DNA of 51,131 bases from Bacteroidales bacterium (GCA_017962175.1 JAGCVU010000124.1:1-51131), one strand, 5' to 3'. Counted from the stretch's first letter, positions 35,619 to 45,701 are shown. Notes: a model not told the origin generated them from the letters alone. A program made the numbers and translations.

Positions 35619-36869
35619 ATGAAAAAAAGACACTATTTAACATTCCTTTGCCTAATAATGGCATTGTTTTGCGCTCTAACTACCTCTTGCAACAAAGACG
35701 ACAACGATGATGTCAATGTTGATGTCAACAATGAAAACAACCAAGGTGAAGACAAAGGTGGAGACAATGGAGAAAATAAAGGAGAGAATCAAGGCGAAAA
35801 CAAAGGCGATGACAACAACCCTTCCAAAACAAACGAATTAACAGGTACTTGGAAATCTGTCTACACCATATTCACCACAGATGGAGTAGATAAAAAGGTA
35901 GAATCTAATGACAATAATTACTCACTTTTAGAAATTAACGAGGTTTTCCTTCGGTTTAAAACTATAGAAATTTATGAAAATGGTAAAAATAATAGTGAAA
36001 TTGGTGGTTTTATCATTATTGATGGTGATAAAATTAAGACTTCGAACGTTACAGCAACATACAAAGCAGAAGGTAATACATTATCATTGAGTTTCAATAA
36101 CAATTATTTTTGGAATCTTCACGATGTTGATTTTGAAAAAACTACTATGACTATGGTATTCAAACGAGAAAGCAACACAGTACCATTTAGAGTAATACAA
36201 GAAGACGAGGACATTCTTGAAGATGTAGTAAAACCTGCATCATTGGTTGGCACTTGGAAAGCAGTACTAGAAGTATATCCAATGGAGCCCGGGAAAAAAT
36301 TTGAAATGCCGCTCACAGATGAATATGAGCTTCTTATATTTTCTGACATTGCTTTAACAAGAAAATTTATAACTGGTGATAATTATTTGGAGAATGAATA
36401 TACCGATTTATACACTATTGATGGCAACAAAATTACCTTTCACGGCAAAACAAAAGCAGCCAAAGTAAGTGGAAATACATTATGTCTCTATGAGGAAGAA
36501 GAAGGTTATATAATCAAAACAGTTTTTCAACGCCAAGAAACATCACCGGAAGATAATATTGAATACATACCAATCTCATTATTGAAGGGTAAGTGGAAAG
36601 CTGTAACATACGAATATGATAACAGTATAACCTATGCTTCTGATGATTATTATTCAATTCTGGAATTTACAGACGATAAAATAAAAGAAACCACTTATGT
36701 AGATGGAGAGAAGGATGATGAAACAAATGGTGGTTATTCAATTGAAGGTAACACATTATCTACCTTTGGATCACCTAAAGCAACAATCAAACTAAAAGGT
36801 GACCAATTAACATTAATTTACAACAATCCATCATATTTTATTGGAACTATTGTCTATCATCGTCAATAA
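35619..36869 (+). CDS. Lipoprotein with three lipocalin-like repeats
   Basis: This is a 416-residue putative surface lipoprotein. The signal peptide ends in the lipobox LTTSCNKDD (Cys at about 24). A low-complexity acidic linker (about residues 26-68) is built from repeats such as GENKGENQGENKGDD. Three copies of a domain of about 110 residues follow, starting at GTWKSVYTIF (about 75), GTWKAVLEVY (about 210) and GKWKAVTYEY (about 325). Each has a lipocalin-like beta pattern and a YxIEGNTL/YKAEGNTL turn. The acidic residues just after the cysteine fit the surface-export signal of Bacteroidota lipoproteins (inference). Its codons are more AT-rich than its neighbours'. Confidence 0.75.
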   Translation: MKKRHYLTFLCLIMALFCALTTSCNKDDNDDVNVDVNNENNQGEDKGGDNGENKGENQGENKGDDNNPSKTNELTGTWKSVYTIFTTDGVDKKVESNDNNYSLLEINEVFLRFKTIEIYENGKNNSEIGGFIIIDGDKIKTSNVTATYKAEGNTLSLSFNNNYFWNLHDVDFEKTTMTMVFKRESNTVPFRVIQEDEDILEDVVKPASLVGTWKAVLEVYPMEPGKKFEMPLTDEYELLIFSDIALTRKFITGDNYLENEYTDLYTIDGNKITFHGKTKAAKVSGNTLCLYEEEEGYIIKTVFQRQETSPEDNIEYIPISLLKGKWKAVTYEYDNSITYASDDYYSILEFTDDKIKETTYVDGEKDDETNGGYSIEGNTLSTFGSPKATIKLKGDQLTLIYNNPSYFIGTIVYHRQ

Positions 36870-36891
36870 TACTCATTAAACTAATAATAAG

Positions 36892-36926
36892 AAAAGCCGG
36901 ATTGTAATAAACATTCCGGCTTTTTT
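36892..36926 (+). terminator. Intrinsic terminator
   Basis: AAAAGCCGGA and TCCGGCTTTT form a 10-bp stem around a short AT-rich centre, followed by T's. It sits between the convergent lipoprotein and pyrF genes and can serve both directions. Confidence 0.85.
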
Positions 36927-36974
36927 AATTAACCAATAAAATTATATTCCTTTTCGAAAATACCTGCCGCGTGG

Positions 36975-37817
36975 TTAACGACGCTGCTGGGCCTTATTAT
37001 CTTCGAGCATTTTTTTCATTGTAATCTGCAATTGTTCGCACTGCTCGGCGGCTTTTTCGGCAAAGTCTTCGCCATTGCTTGCGTAGATAATCTGACGAGA
37101 TGAGTTTACAAGCAAACCGCAACTCTCGTTCATACCATAGAATGCTACGTCTTCGAGACTGCCACCTTGTGCGCCAATGCCGGGAACAAGAAGGAAATTG
37201 TTTTTGGCAATTTTTCTTACCTGCTGGAATTTGTAAGCCTGTGTTGCTCCGCAAACAAACATTATCTGATCTTGCGAACCCCAAAGTTGACCGTATTTGA
37301 GGGTCTTTTCAAAAATATATTCGTTGGATTCTTTTTCTTGAATAACTTGGAAATCAGATGCGCTCGGGTTTGAAGTGAGGGCAAGGATAATAACCCATTT
37401 GCCTTCGTATTCGAGATAAGGCGTTACCGAATCGCGACCCATATAAGGCGAAACTGTTACCGCATCAAAAGGCATCTGCTCAAAAAATGTGCGGGCATAC
37501 ATTTTAGATGTGTTGCCAATGTCGCCACGTTTGCAGTCGGCTATGAGGAAAATGCCAGGGTACTCTTTTTTGATATACTCGGCGGTTTTTTGCAAAGCGC
37601 GCCAACCTTCAACACCCATCGACTCATAAAAAGCAGTGTTGGGTTTGTAGGCCACTGTAAATTGTTGTGTGGCATCAATTATACGCTTGTTGAACTCAAA
37701 AATAGGTTCTTTTTCGCGCAAAAGGCAATCGGGAATCTTGGTGATGTCGGTGTCAAGACCCACACAGAGAAACGAATTCTTTTTCTGTATCTTATTGTAA
37801 ATGTCGCGGTAATTCAT
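36975..37817 (-). CDS. pyrF: Orotidine 5'-phosphate decarboxylase
   Basis: This enzyme converts OMP to UMP, the last step of de novo pyrimidine synthesis. I prefer ATG 37817 ([24 protein letters not shown]), which aligns with the family. The frame continues ten codons upstream to a TTG with no support. The catalytic Lys/Asp array is in [31 protein letters not shown] and the phosphate-binding [11 protein letters not shown] are also present. At 280 residues it is the longer OMPDC type. It is the third gene of the purM-prfA-pyrF row. Confidence 0.95.
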   Translation of the reverse strand: MNYRDIYNKIQKKNSFLCVGLDTDITKIPDCLLREKEPIFEFNKRIIDATQQFTVAYKPNTAFYESMGVEGWRALQKTAEYIKKEYPGIFLIADCKRGDIGNTSKMYARTFFEQMPFDAVTVSPYMGRDSVTPYLEYEGKWVIILALTSNPSASDFQVIQEKESNEYIFEKTLKYGQLWGSQDQIMFVCGATQAYKFQQVRKIAKNNFLLVPGIGAQGGSLEDVAFYGMNESCGLLVNSSRQIIYASNGEDFAEKAAEQCEQLQITMKKMLEDNKAQQRR

Positions 37818-37899
37818 CTCTATATGTTTGTTGTTTTTGTTATCCAAAAATGTTATTAAGCAAAAATGTTACCAATTTTGTTGATAACGGAAAATATTT

Positions 37900-38997
37900 T
37901 TATTCGTCGAATCCGCTTGCTTTTAGGCGTTCTGCATTTTCGGCAATTTGCAGTTTTTCGATAAGTTCGTCGATTTCGCCGTCCATTACAACGGGAAGAT
38001 TGTAGAGCGTGAGATTGATACGGTGATCGGTTACACGGCTCTGCGGATAGTTGTAGGTACGGATTTTTGCGCTACGGTCGCCGGTAGAAACCATAGTTTT
38101 GCGCTGCGACGATATGCTGTCGAGGTATTTTTGATACTCCATAGCGTACAAGCGGCTGCGGAGTTCTTTCATAGCCTTGTCGAGGTTTTTCAACTGCGAT
38201 TTTTCGTCCTGGCAGGTTACCACAATACCCGAAGGAATGTGAGTAAGACGGATGGCAGAGTATGTGGTGTTTACGCTCTGACCACCGGGACCCGATGAGC
38301 AGTAGGTATCTTTGCGGATGTCGGCGGGATTGAGTTCGATATCAAACTCACCGGCTTCGGGCAATACCACAACCGATGCTGCCGAGGTGTGAATACGTCC
38401 CTGAGTTTCGGTTTGCGGCACACGCTGCACGCGGTGAACGCCCGATTCGTATTTGAGGATACCGTAAACGCCTTCGTTGCTCGACGAAACAGTAAACACA
38501 ATCTCTTTGTAGCCGCCCATAGTGCCTTCGGTAAAGCGCGACACTTCGATTTTCCAACGGCGTTTTTCGCAATATTTGGTGTACATACGGTAGAGGTCGC
38601 CGGCAAAGATTGCAGCCTCGTCGCCACCTGTACCGCCACGGATTTCCACAATGGCGTTTTTATCGTCCTCAGCCTCTTTGGGAAGGAGCATAATCTTAAT
38701 CTCCTCCTCGCGGGCGGGAAGACTTTCGGTAAGCGAATCGAGTTCTTCTTTTGCCATCAGTCGCATCTCTTCGTCGGTTTCGGTTTTGAGAATCTCTTTT
38801 GCCTCATCGATGTTGGCAAGCACGTTTTTGTACTCCTCGTATGTATGGATAAGCGGTTCAAGTTCTTTAAACTCTTTGTTGAGAGCCACATAGCGTTTCA
38901 TATCCGACATAGCGTCGGGGTCGTTGACGAGTTTTTGCACTTCGTCGAAACGCTGTTTTACGCCTTCGAGTTTGGCGAGTATAAGGTTTTCTGCCAT
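37900..38997 (-). CDS. prfA: Peptide chain release factor 1
   Basis: This protein terminates translation at UAA and UAG. The 365-residue protein carries the GGQ motif in [24 protein letters not shown], which triggers peptidyl-tRNA hydrolysis. The PxT tripeptide anticodon appears as PQT in [18 protein letters not shown], which marks it as RF1 rather than RF2. There is no frameshift. The long N-terminal helical domain is complete. It lies 18 bases after purM in the same direction. Confidence 0.97.
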   Translation of the reverse strand: MAENLILAKLEGVKQRFDEVQKLVNDPDAMSDMKRYVALNKEFKELEPLIHTYEEYKNVLANIDEAKEILKTETDEEMRLMAKEELDSLTESLPAREEEIKIMLLPKEAEDDKNAIVEIRGGTGGDEAAIFAGDLYRMYTKYCEKRRWKIEVSRFTEGTMGGYKEIVFTVSSSNEGVYGILKYESGVHRVQRVPQTETQGRIHTSAASVVVLPEAGEFDIELNPADIRKDTYCSSGPGGQSVNTTYSAIRLTHIPSGIVVTCQDEKSQLKNLDKAMKELRSRLYAMEYQKYLDSISSQRKTMVSTGDRSAKIRTYNYPQSRVTDHRINLTLYNLPVVMDGEIDELIEKLQIAENAERLKASGFDE

Positions 38998-39015
38998 TTT
39001 ATTATAATGTGTAGA

Positions 39016-40197
39016 TTATTCGTAAATAAATTCGCCGTATTGACTACGGATTGTAACTTGCTTTTTGTCGGCGGCTTCCACGTGTCCGATTATTTTAGCG
39101 TCGATACCAAACGACTGCGAAATTTTTATAATATCCTGCGCGGTGTTGGCATCGGTGTAAATTTCAAAACGGTGTCCCATATTGAAAACCTTGTACATCT
39201 CGCGCCAAGGTGTGCCGCTCTCTTTTTGAATAATGGAGAATAGCGGAGGAGTGTCGAAGAGGTTGTCTTTTACCACATTTACCTTGTCGATAAAATTGAT
39301 AACCTTAGTTTGTGCGCCGCCCGAGCAGTGAATCATACCTGCTATTTGGCTGCGGTGAGCATCAAGTATTTGTTTAACTACGGGGGCGTAAGTTCTTGTG
39401 GGCGAGAGAACAAGTTTGCCTGCATCTACGCTCAAACCTTCGATTTTGTCGGTGAGGAAATACGAGCCAGAATATACAAGTTCAGGGTTGATGGCGTGGT
39501 CGTAGGTTTCGGGATACTTCTCCCCTACCCTCTTAGAAAACACGTCGTGACGAGCCGAAGTAAGTCCGTTGCTGCCTGTGCCGCCGTTGTAAGCGGTTTC
39601 GTAAGTAGCCTGACCAAACGAAGCAAGACCCACGATAACGTTTCCGGGCTTGATGTTGCACGAAATCACATCGCTGCGTTTCATACGGCAAACCACTGTG
39701 CTGTCGACAATTATGGTGCGCACAAGGTCGCCCACGTCGGCAGTTTCGCCGCCTGTGCCAATGATGCCAATGCCGGCTTGTTGCAACTCTTTGAACAATT
39801 GGTCGGTGCTGTTGATAATTTCGGAGATAACCGCGCCAGGAATAAGGTTGGCATTACGTCCGATGGTAGACGAAACAAGAATATTGTCGGTGGCGCCCAC
39901 GCAGATAAGGTCGTCGACGTTCATAATAAGAGCGTCTTGAGCGATACCTTTCCAAACTGAGAGGTCGCCGGTTTCTTTCCAATAGGCGTAAGCGAGCGAC
40001 GATTTAGTACCCGCTCCATCGGCGTGCATTATTACACAATAATCGGGGTCGCCGGTAAGAATATCGGGCACCACCTTGCAAAAAGCGTTGGGAAACAATC
40101 CCTTATCGATATTTTTTATAGCGTTGTGGACATCGGTTTTAGAAGCCGACACTCCACGTTGTCCGTAGCGCAAATTTTCTTCCATAAATGCGGTCAT
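39016..40197 (-). CDS. purM: Phosphoribosylformylglycinamidine cyclo-ligase (AIR synthase)
   Basis: This ATP-dependent enzyme closes the imidazole ring in purine synthesis. The 393-residue protein belongs to the long Bacteroidota form. It shows YGQRGVSASKTDVHNAI, the HADGAGTKSSLAY phosphate-binding segment, QDALIMNVDDLICVGA, GGETADVGDLV and FNMGHRFEIY. Two ATGs four codons apart (40197 and 40185) are possible starts; family alignment slightly favours 40185. It is first in the row purM, prfA, pyrF and starts 57 bases after the end of the Hsp70 gene. Confidence 0.92.
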   Translation of the reverse strand: MTAFMEENLRYGQRGVSASKTDVHNAIKNIDKGLFPNAFCKVVPDILTGDPDYCVIMHADGAGTKSSLAYAYWKETGDLSVWKGIAQDALIMNVDDLICVGATDNILVSSTIGRNANLIPGAVISEIINSTDQLFKELQQAGIGIIGTGGETADVGDLVRTIIVDSTVVCRMKRSDVISCNIKPGNVIVGLASFGQATYETAYNGGTGSNGLTSARHDVFSKRVGEKYPETYDHAINPELVYSGSYFLTDKIEGLSVDAGKLVLSPTRTYAPVVKQILDAHRSQIAGMIHCSGGAQTKVINFIDKVNVVKDNLFDTPPLFSIIQKESGTPWREMYKVFNMGHRFEIYTDANTAQDIIKISQSFGIDAKIIGHVEAADKKQVTIRSQYGEFIYE

Positions 40198-40254
40198 TTA
40201 GAAATTTCGGCAAAGGTAAAGAAAAATTTTAATACCGCAAGATTTTTCATTCGT

Positions 40255-42759
40255 TTATTTTAAAAGTCCGTTAGATAGATTTTGTTTTGCTTTTTCGGGC
40301 AAAAGCGTTGTAAGTTGCTCAACAATAGTGTAAAGTGCCGACCGTGAAGGTTTGCTGAGAGAGATTTCCATACCTTTGTTGATAAGTTGACGTGCACGAG
40401 TCTCGTTGGTCCAAGGATAATCATAAAAACGCATATTGAGTTGGTGCATCAAGTTTGTCATTGTGGTAACAGCGGTAAGGTGCCAAACCATCTCTTTGAT
40501 TTGTCCAAGCAACTCTTTGGCTAAGTTGACATCGCGATAATGAGAAAGTTTTTCGATTTGCGATGCAAAATGCTTTGTATTAAGATGGTCGCTCTCGTCG
40601 CCATATTCTCTGTCGGCTTCGGTTAATTCTGCCATTTTGGTGGTAAGTTGACGATAAACACGTTGCCATTCAAATGCGCTGTCTTTATCCTCGATTTTGC
40701 GAAGCAGTTTTTTCACATTTTGCAAAACTCGTTTTCGTTCAGAATTGTTGCGGTTTTCTTTCTCAATTTCAGATAGTTCGTTGAAAAATTCTGTGGTTTC
40801 GCCATCGCTCTCTTCGATATTATAAATCGACTTGCGAGCCAACGAAATCATTTTATCTATCTGCTGTTCTGCCTCTTGCTCCGATTGTTTTTTATCTGTT
40901 TTAAGTACCTTAGTAACAGTAATATCGGTGGCAGAAAAATAGGCTTCTAAGGTCATCTGTTCCGACGAATCCACTATGAGGGTCAAATCCACAAGGCTGT
41001 GTTTTGGGATAAAAGAATCAATTTCGTTGCCAGTGATTACCACATCCGACACATATTCGTAAAGTTCGGCGGTACGACCCATTTCAGGTTGGTCGTCGCA
41101 TTGATAAACGGGGATTCTAAGCACATCATTAGCCACACCCGGACGAAGTTGCTGAGTGGTTTTTAATCCATTGAGCACACCCTTAGCAGGCAACGACTTG
41201 TTTTTTTCCAAACCTTTGGCAGCCAAAAAGATAGCCTTTTCTTTATCCTCGTCCCACTTGGCAATGCCGATATAATAGGGCAACACCGCCGCCCCTACCC
41301 TTGTGCCTTGCAAAATAGAAAATTGCGACGGATAACAGTTTAAAAGTCTGCCACTTGCATCGTAGGTATTAATAATAAAGGTGTTGGCACGTCCAAACAA
41401 AAGACTTGCCTGCAACACGTTGCCGCGCTGATCAATTTCGGTTTTGCCACTCGACCAAGCGTTATCAGATCTAACAAGTTCTACCGTTACTCTTTCGGGG
41501 CAAGAAGAACCTGACTTCTGTTTATCTAATTTTATCGAAATCCATTCGCTAAGTTCCACAGTAGTAGGTTCGTAACCCACATGTAGGTTTATAACACCAT
41601 TGTCAATTTCTTGATGGCTATCGGTATTATCGATAGTAGAAGCGTAAAGAGCGGCACCAGTGGCAACGGCTGTCATAGGGTCGATATCGGTGGCAATATT
41701 AAAGGTAACTTGGTCGCGCAACATATAACGCAGCAGAGGCGAATGTGTAGGACCTCCTACAAGAATCAGTTTGTTGAGGTCGTAACTTGTAAGATGGTTG
41801 CGCATCATAAGCGTTTTGCAAATGTCCACAGCCTTTTGAAACACGGGACGCATTGCATCATTCACTTGATCTTGGTCTACACTTAGGTCAAGTTCAATTT
41901 CCTCACCCTCATCATCTTCGCCAAGGTCGCCAAGATTTGAGAGAATATCCTCACGATCTTTAAACGAAAGCATATTTTTAACATCTTCAGCGTAGGTTTT
42001 CATTGCCTCGCGAAGCACATAGTTTTTTTCCTTATCGGCTAAAATCTTATCAATTTTGTAATGACTTTTGAGATAAGGGATAATGATTTTATCCACAATA
42101 GCAGCGTCGAGGTCTTTGCCGCCAAGATAATTATCTCCCTCGGTATCAAACACTTGCATAATTCCATCTTCTACCTTGAGCAAAGCCGCGTCGAAAGTGC
42201 CTCCGCCAAAGTCGAACACCATCCAAACGCCGTTTTTTTGATCGCTTGTAAGACCGTAGGCATACGAAGCGGCAATGGGTTCTTGCAAAAGTTCCACGTG
42301 GGTAAAACCTGCCATTTTGGCAGCCTCTAATGTTGCAGTTTTTTGATTTACAGTAAATTTGGCAGGCACGGTGATAACCACAGAACTGAATTGTTCGTCG
42401 GTAACAAAAGCCTTTAAAGCCTTGAGCACCTCGGCAGAAAGTTCTTCAGACGAAAGAGATTTGTTTAAGTTAGAACAAAAGTATTCTTTGTCGGTGCCCA
42501 TGGTGCGCTTAAACTCGATATATGTGTTAGAAGACTCTTGTTCCCAACTTTTAGTAGCGCGTCGCTTGTCGGATTTCATTGTGTTGTAAGCGGCATCGCC
42601 CACTTTTGTGCTGCCTTTTTTATTGATAGAGACACAAGAAGGCATTGTGTCTTTAAGAATATCTGATTTAATTACCACGGGACAACCTCTTTCGATTCTA
42701 CAAATAGATGAATTGGTGGTGCCGAGGTCGATTCCGTAATCAATTTTTAATCTTGCCAT
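40255..42759 (-). CDS. Divergent Hsp70 (DnaK-like) chaperone
   Basis: This is an 834-residue Hsp70. The actin-like ATPase domain covers about residues 1-385: IDYGIDLGTTNSSICRI (phosphate 1), ITVPAKFTVNQKTATLEAAKMAG, LLQEPIAASYAYGL, VFDFGGGTFDAALL (phosphate 2), GGKDLD and LILVGGPTHSPLLRYML. The conserved DVTPLSLG linker of DnaK is replaced by INLHVGYEPTTVEL. An extra beta-rich segment (about 400-540) precedes a substrate-binding-like beta domain (about 545-640, LRIPVYQC with VDLTLIVDSSEQMTLEAYFS). A long helical lid-like region ends the protein. The C-terminal charged tail of DnaK is missing. It is 12 bases after a GrpE-like gene, so it appears to be a specialised Hsp70 with its own exchange factor. 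Confidence 0.9.
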   Translation of the reverse strand: MARLKIDYGIDLGTTNSSICRIERGCPVVIKSDILKDTMPSCVSINKKGSTKVGDAAYNTMKSDKRRATKSWEQESSNTYIEFKRTMGTDKEYFCSNLNKSLSSEELSAEVLKALKAFVTDEQFSSVVITVPAKFTVNQKTATLEAAKMAGFTHVELLQEPIAASYAYGLTSDQKNGVWMVFDFGGGTFDAALLKVEDGIMQVFDTEGDNYLGGKDLDAAIVDKIIIPYLKSHYKIDKILADKEKNYVLREAMKTYAEDVKNMLSFKDREDILSNLGDLGEDDEGEEIELDLSVDQDQVNDAMRPVFQKAVDICKTLMMRNHLTSYDLNKLILVGGPTHSPLLRYMLRDQVTFNIATDIDPMTAVATGAALYASTIDNTDSHQEIDNGVINLHVGYEPTTVELSEWISIKLDKQKSGSSCPERVTVELVRSDNAWSSGKTEIDQRGNVLQASLLFGRANTFIINTYDASGRLLNCYPSQFSILQGTRVGAAVLPYYIGIAKWDEDKEKAIFLAAKGLEKNKSLPAKGVLNGLKTTQQLRPGVANDVLRIPVYQCDDQPEMGRTAELYEYVSDVVITGNEIDSFIPKHSLVDLTLIVDSSEQMTLEAYFSATDITVTKVLKTDKKQSEQEAEQQIDKMISLARKSIYNIEESDGETTEFFNELSEIEKENRNNSERKRVLQNVKKLLRKIEDKDSAFEWQRVYRQLTTKMAELTEADREYGDESDHLNTKHFASQIEKLSHYRDVNLAKELLGQIKEMVWHLTAVTTMTNLMHQLNMRFYDYPWTNETRARQLINKGMEISLSKPSRSALYTIVEQLTTLLPEKAKQNLSNGLLK

Positions 42760-42771
42760 TATTATGATGTG

Positions 42772-43287
42772 TTAAATATTTTGACTAACAGTAACTTGTG
42801 CCGATTGAATCATTACACCATTATAGTTGATTTGCGGCTTTGAAATTGAAGTTATAATTTGAGCCCCTTGGGTGAGCGATTCGTCGGCAACAAAATTGGC
42901 AACAACTTTCATTCCGTCGTCGTAAGGTTTGCCGAGCATATCCACAATTTCGTAGCCGTAAGCCTCAAAATTGGTTCTAATGCGTTCTACAGCCTTTGAA
43001 ATCTGTTTGAAACCTTTTACCGAAGGGTCCATTTTAGATAGATTAGCCTCTATTCTGATAATTTCGTCAGCCACTTTGAGCACCAACGAATGGTCTGGTA
43101 TGGCAGATTCCGACGAGCGGTTTTCTAAATGTTCCGAAATTTTATTCAAAACCTCTGCACGGGTTTTTATTTTAGTCCGCACAAGCAAAAACAGTAGCAC
43201 CAACACTACTACACTTAGCGTTATTAAGCAAATTGTGGTAATGCTTAAATCAAAAACTGGGGTTTCGGAAAGAATTGTTTCTATCAT
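42772..43287 (-). CDS. Membrane-anchored GrpE-like protein
   Basis: This is a 171-residue protein. An N-terminal membrane segment (about residues 15-37, TTICLITLSVVVLVLLFLLV) is followed by a basic stop-transfer stretch and a helical region (about 45-105). The C-terminal 65 residues match the order of the GrpE beta-domain: YGYEIVDMLGKPYDDGMKVVANF corresponds to the GxxxFDPxxHEAV part, and INYNGVMIQSAQVTVSQN to the final GY-R-A-V-V part. GrpE proteins release ADP from Hsp70, so this is a candidate exchange factor for the Hsp70 encoded 12 bases downstream. Ordinary GrpE is soluble, and the anchor is unusual. The assignment rests on pattern, not on a search. Confidence 0.65.
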   Translation of the reverse strand: MIETILSETPVFDLSITTICLITLSVVVLVLLFLLVRTKIKTRAEVLNKISEHLENRSSESAIPDHSLVLKVADEIIRIEANLSKMDPSVKGFKQISKAVERIRTNFEAYGYEIVDMLGKPYDDGMKVVANFVADESLTQGAQIITSISKPQINYNGVMIQSAQVTVSQNI

Positions 43288-43308
43288 AAGTATTTATATT
43301 ATTTGTTA

Positions 43309-44430
43309 CTAACAATGGTCAATTATAAAAGCGATAAATACCCAAATTAATTGGGAAATAAGAATCAACAATATAGACTTAGCGCAACCTTCAAAATCTC
43401 CGCCTGATTGATTATTTTGTTCAGACTGAAATTTTTCCGCCTTTTTTTGGAATAGAGCAATCTTGCTGTTAATTTCCTCTTTATCAATAGGATTATTAGC
43501 CAATATCAATGCATTCTGCAACAAAGAAATCGAATAATTCGGTGAAAATTTTCGGAGATTGTATTCATCAATAGAACATTCGTATAGCATATTTGCAAGG
43601 CGATCTGAAACAAGTTGAAGTCGCGGATCGTCGGGTGAAACAACTTTTGTGAGCAATTGATAATCGTCCTTAGTATCTCCAAGTAGTTTTCCTCCGATAC
43701 CTGTTTTTAAAGAAGAAGAAACAGCCTTAACGCCTTCACTATTAAGAACATCTAACTGATCCTTAGCATCTTGTATGGCAGAATTAATTATATTGAGAGA
43801 ATTATCAAAAATAGTCGGGATAATATAATCGAGCCACAATGGAGATGGAATAGAATCTAACAATTTTTTTGGAGAAATATAGGCTAAAATGGCTTCTACA
43901 AAAGTCTGAATCAAATCGGCAGAACTCTTAACAAGCGTTCCCTTAGAATCAACTGCCTTTAAAAATTCATCGGAGTATTTTTTGTAAAGTTTTTCGGCAA
44001 CTTGCAACGCAGATTTAAAATCACATTTCCAAAGGTAAATAATCACCTTATTTTGCAGCGACGAAAGATTATCCTCTCTATTCCAAACAGATACAGCGTG
44101 ATTTGGCTTACCCGAAAAAAGCACGTCAAAAGCCTCATCGTCGAGAGGTGTCATTCTCAAAAACCAAAACTGAGCATATTTGAGACGTTCCTCTGAGTTG
44201 GAAATCATAGCCAAGGCATTGTCTAAATCTTCTAACGAATGCGAAAGGTTAGATTTTACTTTCAGATTTTTAACCCTCGGCAAATCAAGAGGATAATCTA
44301 CCTTTTTACCCACCTCCAAAAACTTGGTAGCCTTGCTGATGGTTGCCACAATCTCTCTATACGACGAGTTGGCATACACACCCAAAACACGGAAGGGGTT
44401 GTTCAATATTATCTCTGGTACTGATGACAT
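43309..44430 (-). CDS. J-like tail-anchored protein, copy C
   Basis: This 373-residue protein starts at ATG 44430 (MSSVPEIILNNPFRVLGVYANSS); a longer frame upstream would cross its own promoter. Residues 8-50 read like the start of a J-domain (NPFRVLGVYANSSYREIVATISKATKFLEVGKK), but the HPD tripeptide needed to stimulate Hsp70 ATPase is absent; VDYPLDLP stands there instead. A SLEDLDNALAMISNSEERLKYAQFWF helix pair and a mostly helical middle region follow. A conserved block (LANMLYECSIDEYNLRKFSPNYSI) leads to a hydrophobic C-terminal tail (ILLILISQLIWVFIAFII). It ends 21 bases before the GrpE-like gene. An adaptor for the local Hsp70 is the likely role (inference). Confidence 0.6.
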   Translation of the reverse strand: MSSVPEIILNNPFRVLGVYANSSYREIVATISKATKFLEVGKKVDYPLDLPRVKNLKVKSNLSHSLEDLDNALAMISNSEERLKYAQFWFLRMTPLDDEAFDVLFSGKPNHAVSVWNREDNLSSLQNKVIIYLWKCDFKSALQVAEKLYKKYSDEFLKAVDSKGTLVKSSADLIQTFVEAILAYISPKKLLDSIPSPLWLDYIIPTIFDNSLNIINSAIQDAKDQLDVLNSEGVKAVSSSLKTGIGGKLLGDTKDDYQLLTKVVSPDDPRLQLVSDRLANMLYECSIDEYNLRKFSPNYSISLLQNALILANNPIDKEEINSKIALFQKKAEKFQSEQNNQSGGDFEGCAKSILLILISQLIWVFIAFIIDHC

Positions 44431-44458
44431 TAAAATTGCCGTTTTGGTTTTATGATAT

Positions 44459-44491
44459 GCAAAGAAAAGGATATTTTTTGAGATGACAAAA
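44459..44491 (-). promoter_or_regulatory. Promoter of J-like copy C
   Basis: On the minus strand TTTTG (44487-44491) and TTCTTTGC (44459-44466) are 20 bp apart, and the -7 box ends 28 bases before the start codon. The same layout occurs before copies A and B. Confidence 0.55.
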
Positions 44492-44541
44492 TCTGAGGGG
44501 ATAATAAATGTCACGAAACCAAAACACCCGTTCACGATTTA

Positions 44542-45675
44542 TCACCTTCCATAAACCAATAGACTGAACACTCTAAAAATAATTGAAAAAACCATAGCAA
44601 TATATTCCAAAAACAATACACTAATCACAATCAAAGCAAAGGTAGATGGGTTATCATCCGATTGCTCAGGCTGCAATTTTTCCGCCTTTTTTTTGAAAAG
44701 AACAATCTTACTATTAATCTCCTCTTTATCCATTGAATTATTAGACAAAGTCAATGCATTCTGCAATAAATTAATCGAATAATTTGGCGAAAATTTACGG
44801 AGGTTGTATTCATCAATAGAACATTCGTAAAGCATATTGGCAAGTTTATCCGAAGTAAGTTGCAATCTCGGATCATCGGAAGAAATTACTCTCAAGAGCA
44901 AATGATATTCATTTTTAGTATCTCCAAGTAGTTTTTCGCCGATACCTGATTTATAAGTATCAGGCAATGCCTTAGCACCTTCACTATTAAGAACGTCTAA
45001 CTGATCCTGAGTATCTTGTATGGCTGCATTAATATAGGCAAGAGTATCACCAGAAATAGTCGGAATTAAATAATCAAGCCAAAATGACGATGGATTAGAA
45101 TCTAACAATTCGCTTGTGGAAATATAGGCTACAAGGGTATCAACAAACGTTTGAATCAAATCGGCAGAACTCTTTACAAGCGTTCCTTTAGAATCAACTG
45201 CCTTTAAAAATTCATCGGAGTATTTTTTGTAAAGTTTTTCGGCAACTTGAAACGCCAATTTCAAATCACATTTCCAAAGGTAAAAAATCACCTGATTTTG
45301 CAGTGCCGAAAGATTGTCTTCCCTATTCCAAACCGCTAAAGCGAGATTTAAATCACCCTCAAAAACAAGTTCAAAAGCCTCATCGTCGAGAGGTGTCATC
45401 CTCAAAAACCAAAACTGTGCATATTTGAGACGTTCCTCTGAGTTGGAAATCATAGCCAAGGCATTGTCTAAATCTTCTAACGAATGGGTCAGGCTTGATT
45501 GTACATTCAGATTTTTAACATTTGGCAAATCAAGAGGATAATCTACCTGTTTACCCACCTCCAAAAATTTTGTAGCCTTGCTGATGGTTGCCACAATCTC
45601 TCTATACGACGAGTTGGCATACACACCCAAAACACGGAAGGGGTTGTTCAATATTATCTCTGGTACTGATGACAT
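44542..45675 (-). CDS. J-like tail-anchored protein, copy B
   Basis: This 377-residue paralogue of copies A and C starts at ATG 45675 by the same reasoning. The N-terminal J-like segment is identical to that of copy C over most of its length and also lacks HPD (KQVDYPLDLP). The middle part (about residues 105-260) is more divergent. The C-terminus has a longer hydrophobic stretch, TFALIVISVLFLEYIAMVFSIIFRVFSLLVYGR-like, ending in a basic residue. At the DNA level the first 130 bases or so are almost identical to copy C, pointing to recent duplication or gene conversion. It is 111 bases upstream of copy C. Confidence 0.6.
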   Translation of the reverse strand: MSSVPEIILNNPFRVLGVYANSSYREIVATISKATKFLEVGKQVDYPLDLPNVKNLNVQSSLTHSLEDLDNALAMISNSEERLKYAQFWFLRMTPLDDEAFELVFEGDLNLALAVWNREDNLSALQNQVIFYLWKCDLKLAFQVAEKLYKKYSDEFLKAVDSKGTLVKSSADLIQTFVDTLVAYISTSELLDSNPSSFWLDYLIPTISGDTLAYINAAIQDTQDQLDVLNSEGAKALPDTYKSGIGEKLLGDTKNEYHLLLRVISSDDPRLQLTSDKLANMLYECSIDEYNLRKFSPNYSINLLQNALTLSNNSMDKEEINSKIVLFKKKAEKLQPEQSDDNPSTFALIVISVLFLEYIAMVFSIIFRVFSLLVYGR

Positions 45676-45701
45676 TAAAATTGCCGTTGGTTTTATGTTA
45701 T

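Noticed and set aside
38389..39243. A 284-codon open frame on the plus strand
   Set aside because: It is antisense to prfA and the end of purM, both complete and conserved, and its composition is that of a shadow frame.
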